A stretch of DNA of 19,311 bases from assembly GCA_007131945.1 (NCBI GenBank), contig SLPP01000263.1, positions 1-19,311 of the forward strand, written 5' to 3'. The notes under the pieces were generated by a model. That model saw only the letters and a program-made list of their open reading frames with translations, was not told the DNA's origin and made no database searches. Numbering within the stretch: the stretch's first letter is position 1; the number at the start of each line of letters is the position of its first letter. This document shows positions 17,145-19,311 of the stretch, piece by piece. This stretch comes from Paracoccaceae bacterium. Lineage in GTDB: Bacteria; Pseudomonadota; Alphaproteobacteria; Rhodobacterales; Rhodobacteraceae. The translations under genes and the position numbers were made by a program.

Positions 17145-17292
17145 ATCAAAGGGCAGAACTGTGATCTGGATGCAACACTTGCGGCGATTCCGGAAGAAAC
17201 GCCGGCGGCCCGGCGGCGCGGGCGAATCGCGCCGGTTCCATGCGGTTCCGGACCGGGGGCGATTCAGTCGCCGCTCAGCGGTGCCATGCCGC

Positions 17293-17304
17293 CCCGGCGC
17301 CGGG
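17293..17304 (-). terminator. GC-rich hairpin after apbC, possible terminator
   Basis: CCCGGC-GCCGGG is a perfect 12-bp palindrome 8 bp past the apbC stop codon. A second small hairpin (GGCGA-TTCAG-TCGCC) lies further down near 17260-17273. Neither has a T-run, so if they work as terminators they are atypical; they may simply stabilise the 3' end of the mRNA. Confidence 0.25.
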
Positions 17305-17312
17305 CGGGCGAC

Positions 17313-18407
17313 TCAGCCGCTGACCTCGATCAGGCGGCGCGCCATGCGGCGGTAGGCTTCGGCCACCGGGCTGTCGGTCGCCGCGACCGGCACCCCGCCG
17401 TCGCCCGAGAGCCGCACCTCGACCGAGATCGGCAGCGCGCCGAGGAAGGGCAGGCCCAGCTTCTCGGCCTCGCGCTGCACGCCGCCCTCGCCAAAGATGT
17501 GCTCCTCGTGGCCGCATTTCGGGCAGATGAAGGTCGACATGTTCTCGATCAGGCCCAGCACCGGCGTCTTCAGCGTCTGGAACGCCCGCAGCGCCTTGCG
17601 CGCATCGAGCAGCGCCACGTCCTGCGGCGTCGACACCACGATGGCGCCGGTGACCTGGAACTTCGTGCAGAGCGTGAGCTGGATGTCGCCCGTCCCCGGC
17701 GGCATGTCGACGATCAGCGCGTCGAGCTCGCCCCACTTCACCTGCGTGAGCAGCTGTTGCAGCGCGCCCATCAGCATCGGGCCGCGCCAGATCACGGCCT
17801 CGTCCTCCTTCATCATCAGCCCGATCGAGATCATGGTGACATCATGCGCCGTCAGGGGCAGGATCGTCTTGCCGTCGGGCGAGGCGGGCCGCTGCGTGAC
17901 CCCCATCATGCGCGGCTGGCTCGGGCCGTAGATGTCGGCATCGAGGAGACCCACGCGCCAGCCCTCGCGCGCCAGCGCCACGGCAAGGTTGGCCGAGACG
18001 GTCGACTTGCCCACCCCGCCCTTGCCCGAGCCGATGGCGATCAGCCGCTTCACGCCCGGCACCGCCTCGGGGCCGGCGCTGGCCGTCGGGTGGCGCCCGA
18101 TCTTCAGCGACGGCGCCTCGCCCGGCGGCGCGGGCCGCTTCGCCGCCGGGCCATGCGCGGTCAGCGCGACGCTGACCCGGTCGATGCCCGGAAGCGCGCG
18201 CACGACCTCCTCGGCCTTCGCCCGCGCGGGTTCCAGGCGCCGCGCGGCATCCGGCGTCTCGGCCTCGATCACGAAGCGCACCGCGCCGCCCTCGACGACC
18301 AGCGCGCGCACCAGGTCGCGCGACACCAGATCGCCGCCATCGGGCAGCGTCACCGCGCCGAGCGCGCGCAGGATGTCTTCGCGCCGGGTTCCGGGGGTGG
18401 TGTCCAT
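17313..18407 (-). CDS. apbC: Fe-S cluster carrier ATPase ApbC (Mrp/NBP35 family)
   Basis: P-loop ATPase that carries and delivers Fe-S clusters in the cytoplasm. The 364-residue product has an N-terminal MIP18/DUF59-like domain (about 1-85), an Ala/Pro-rich linker, and the deviant Walker A motif GKGGVGKS (128-135). It also has [16 protein letters not shown] (154-169), VDMPPGTGD (233-241) and the CPKC motif (295-298), whose two Cys bridge a 4Fe-4S cluster between two subunits. ATG at 18407 has a strong AAGGAG about 7 nt upstream. It stands alone, divergent from the DUF1127 gene and facing the mraZ leader. The length is normal for the family; the gene is also called mrp. Confidence 0.96.
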   Translation of the reverse strand: MDTTPGTRREDILRALGAVTLPDGGDLVSRDLVRALVVEGGAVRFVIEAETPDAARRLEPARAKAEEVVRALPGIDRVSVALTAHGPAAKRPAPPGEAPSLKIGRHPTASAGPEAVPGVKRLIAIGSGKGGVGKSTVSANLAVALAREGWRVGLLDADIYGPSQPRMMGVTQRPASPDGKTILPLTAHDVTMISIGLMMKEDEAVIWRGPMLMGALQQLLTQVKWGELDALIVDMPPGTGDIQLTLCTKFQVTGAIVVSTPQDVALLDARKALRAFQTLKTPVLGLIENMSTFICPKCGHEEHIFGEGGVQREAEKLGLPFLGALPISVEVRLSGDGGVPVAATDSPVAEAYRRMARRLIEVSG

Positions 18408-18722
18408 CGGTCTTCTCCTTGGATCGCGCGCGGCACACGCGGTGGCTTCCCGCGCCTCACCCCATACCTGTACACTTTCGCGGCAGGGGCAAGGCCCGGT
18501 GCGCCCAGCAGCCGCAGGCAGGCGGCGCGAGGACTGATCACTTGTTGAGCGAAGCCCCTGATTTCCGGTTAATCTTTACGCAACGTCACCATTCCCGGAC
18601 CGCATAGCTGCATTGCAGCATTTAGGTATTGTGCAATCGCAGCATGCGCCCCATCTTTGACCCGAAGCGGATCGCCGGTGCTGATCGACGGCCGCAGATG
18701 GTGACGGATACAAGTGACGAAC
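18408..18722. promoter_or_regulatory. Divergent intergenic region between apbC and the DUF1127 gene
   Basis: No gene is seen in these 315 bp. The middle part (18540-18650) is AT-richer and must hold the promoters for both genes, but I could not pick a convincing -35/-10 pair. TTTGACC (18656-18662) is a possible -35 for the DUF1127 gene without a good -10. The related locus in R. sphaeroides is driven by RpoHI/RpoHII, whose motifs I could not recognise with confidence here. A CTGC-N3-GCAG site and repeated GCAGCAT words (18615-18621, 18639-18645) are the most visible structures. Confidence 0.4.
18607..18619. promoter_or_regulatory. PhaR-type palindrome upstream of the DUF1127 gene
   Basis: GCTGCA-T-TGCAGC is a perfect palindrome whose core CTGC-ATT-GCAG matches the CTGC-N3-GCAG pattern that I recall for PhaR, the polyhydroxybutyrate-sensing repressor of Rhodobacter and Paracoccus. 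ATTGCA (18612-18617) also pairs with TGCAAT (18632-18637) across 14 bp. No pha gene is in the window, so PhaR control is only a suggestion. Confidence 0.35.
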
Positions 18723-18941
18723 ATGGCGTATGTGAACCAGACGAATCGCGGCCTCGGGATCTTCCCGGCGATCGGTGCGGTCTTCGCCGCGCTGATCGAG
18801 GCTTGGCGGCGTGCCCGGATCTATCGCAAGACCTATGCCGAACTCAACGGGCTGAGCGCCCGCGAACTCGACGATCTCGGCATTTCGCGCAGCATGATCT
18901 CGCGCGTGGCCCACGAGGCCGCCTACGGGCCGAAGGCCTGA
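18723..18941 (+). CDS. Small DUF1127 protein, CcaF1-like RNA-binding protein
   Basis: A 72-residue basic protein. The N-terminal part (MAYVNQTNRG...) is typical of Rhodobacteraceae DUF1127 proteins. The C-terminal half is the DUF1127 core, with Arg-rich WRRARIYRKTYAELNGLS and ARELDDLGISRSMIS. In R. sphaeroides a DUF1127 protein encoded directly upstream of the CcsR sRNAs (CcaF1, RSP_6037) was shown to bind RNA and to affect sRNA maturation; the same arrangement occurs here. ATG at 18723 is preferred because of the MAYVN opening. An in-frame GTG at 18714 would add three residues, and no strong ribosome site marks either. Read together with the hairpins downstream, the gene is probably the first cistron of a stress-induced transcript. 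Confidence 0.85.
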   Translation: MAYVNQTNRGLGIFPAIGAVFAALIEAWRRARIYRKTYAELNGLSARELDDLGISRSMISRVAHEAAYGPKA

Positions 18942-18949
18942 AAAGAACC

Positions 18950-18973
18950 CGCGTCGCCCGGGCGGGCGATGCG
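18950..18973 (+). other. Long hairpin between the DUF1127 gene and the sRNAs
   Basis: CGCGTCGCCC and GGGCGATGCG pair over 10 bp (one G-U) around the tetraloop GGGC, starting 9 bp after the stop codon. There is no T-run, so it is not an intrinsic terminator. It sits 7 nt before the first CCUCCUCCC hairpin. A role as mRNA 3'-end protector or processing signal is inference. Confidence 0.6.
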
Positions 18974-19050
18974 TCCAGAGACGTTGGGCCCCTCCTCCTC
19001 CCTGGGTCCTGCGTGCGGGCAGCCGCCCTCCTCCTCCCTGGCGGCTGTTC
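18974..19050 (+). ncRNA. CcsR-type (cuckoo family) sRNA, first copy, two CCUCCUCCC hairpins
   Basis: Two stem-loops in a row. Hairpin 1 (18981-19014) has 11-nt arms ACGTTGGGCCC / GGGTCCTGCGT with one mismatch; hairpin 2 (19017-19050) has 11-nt arms GGGCAGCCGCC / GGCGGCTGTTC, fully paired with two G-U pairs. Both have the identical 12-nt loop CTCCTCCTCCCT, containing CCUCCUCCC at 18994-19002 and 19030-19038. The stems differ while the loops are the same, which is strong evidence for a functional RNA. The CcsR RNAs of R. sphaeroides each consist of two such hairpins, follow a DUF1127 gene, are stress-induced and affect C1 metabolism and pyruvate dehydrogenase genes. The 5' end is a guess; processing from the DUF1127 transcript is expected. 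Confidence 0.82.
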
Positions 19051-19136
19051 GAAACAACGGTTCGGCCCCTCCTCCTCCCGGGTCGACCGATGGCGCGGTT
19101 GTCCACCTCCTCCCTCGGGCAACCGCGCTTTTTTTT
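19051..19136 (+). ncRNA. CcsR-type (cuckoo family) sRNA, second copy, two CCUCCUCCC hairpins
   Basis: Hairpin 3 (19058-19089) has arms CGGTTCGGCCC / GGGTCGACCG with one bulged T and an 11-nt loop. Hairpin 4 (19093-19128) has 12-bp arms and loop ACCTCCTCCCTC. The motif CCUCCUCCC is at 19071-19079 and 19106-19114. Hairpin 4 runs into eight T and is thus also the terminator, a layout usual for this family. The A-rich GAAACAA (19051-19057) between the copies is single-stranded in this model and would be a natural RNase E cleavage place. The exact ends are unknown. Confidence 0.82.
19093..19136 (+). terminator. Rho-independent terminator of the DUF1127-sRNA transcript
   Basis: Stem GCGCGGTTGTCC / GGGCAACCGCGC (12 bp, one G-U), followed directly by eight T (19129-19136). 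It is the only clear intrinsic terminator in the window. Its loop carries the last CCUCCUCCC motif. Confidence 0.92.
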
Positions 19137-19311
19137 CGCACGATAAGTGCCTCCGCGCCGTGGGATCGCCCGCGGCGCAGCGCGCCTGCCCCGACGGGAG
19201 CCGCAAACTCCCCGACCGAGTTTGCAACTCCTCCTAGACCGCTCCCGCAGATCGCCCACCGCCCTCCCGAATGGCCCGAACCGTACCGAATTGGGCGAAA
19301 ACGTCCTACGC
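19137..19311. other. Gene-free right end with overlapping alternative hairpins
   Basis: No credible coding region. GCAAACTC (19203-19210) and GAGTTTGC (19218-19225) form a perfect 8-bp stem with a 7-nt loop; GAGTT (19218-19222) can instead pair with AACTC (19226-19230). The two cannot form together. CTCCTCCT (19228-19235) follows: on the plus strand another anti-Shine-Dalgarno word, on the minus strand a perfect ribosome site AGGAGGAG, but no credible minus-strand gene starts after it. It could be the leader of a gene beyond the right edge. Confidence 0.4.

Larger units (their letters stand above)
16717..17312. other. Gene-free leader between apbC and mraZ
   Basis: About 600 bp with no credible gene on either strand; open frames here lack ribosome sites and family resemblance. 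The part 16900-17150 is clearly more AT-rich than its surroundings, as expected for a promoter region. It holds a 10-bp tandem repeat close to mraZ, two imperfect inverted repeats and candidate sigma-70 elements (separate entries), plus a run of seven T at 17006-17012. RNase P RNA, which I considered here, was searched for by eye and its conserved GAGGAAAGTCC element is absent. Confidence 0.6.

Noticed and set aside
16717..17160. RNase P RNA or other structured RNA in the mraZ leader
   Set aside because: The conserved RNase P elements were not found on either strand by eye; the region looks like promoter DNA instead.
18974..19136. Hairpin array read as a CRISPR-like or REP repeat array
   Set aside because: The stems differ in sequence and only the loops are constant, there are no uniform spacers, and the array ends with a terminator; sRNA modules explain it better.
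18576..19259. Minus-strand open frames across the right end, starting near the AGGAGGAG at 19228-19235
   Set aside because: They would read antisense through the sRNA hairpins and terminator; Arg/Gly-rich composition without family resemblance.

Overview
The window looks like chromosomal DNA of a high-GC alphaproteobacterium of the Rhodobacteraceae (Rhodobacterales). Supporting signs are the division/cell-wall (dcw) gene order, an FnrL-type anaerobic box in front of a DUF6455 gene, and a small DUF1127 gene followed by hairpins with CCUCCUCCC loops, the arrangement described for ccaF1-CcsR in Rhodobacter sphaeroides. Assignment to a genus is not possible from this window. No mobile element, tRNA, rRNA or CRISPR array was seen.

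Layout from left to right. (1) 1-4752, minus strand: a two-gene RND efflux operon, with an adaptor gene followed 4 bp later by a large permease gene that runs off the left edge. (2) 5100-8696, plus strand: a conserved housekeeping operon of a YfgM-like membrane protein, the outer-membrane assembly lipoprotein bamB and the ribosome-assembly GTPase der. (3) 8716-9044, plus strand: a compact promoter with a near-perfect FNR/FnrL box, a -10 element and a 12-bp palindrome, driving a small four-cysteine DUF6455 protein. (4) 9105-16716, minus strand: the first half of the dcw cluster, read mraZ-rsmH-ftsL-ftsI-murE-murF-mraY, with overlapping or nearly touching genes. (5) 16717-17312: about 600 bp of gene-free leader with inverted repeats and candidate promoters for mraZ. 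(6) 17313-18407, minus strand: the Fe-S carrier ATPase apbC/mrp. (7) 18723-19136, plus strand: a DUF1127 (CcaF1-like) gene, a long hairpin, then four hairpins with CCUCCUCCC loops, the last being an intrinsic terminator. (8) 19137-19311: no gene seen, but overlapping alternative hairpins.

How it works together: the dcw genes make peptidoglycan precursors (murE, murF, mraY) and the septal machinery (ftsL, ftsI), under the usual leader gene mraZ. YfgM-like/BamB/Der link inner-membrane translocation, outer-membrane protein assembly and 50S maturation. The right end is the most interesting part: a likely stress-induced mRNA from which one small RNA-binding protein and, by my reading, two anti-Shine-Dalgarno-type sRNAs are produced. 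The FnrL-DUF6455 unit is a second regulatory module whose protein function is unknown.
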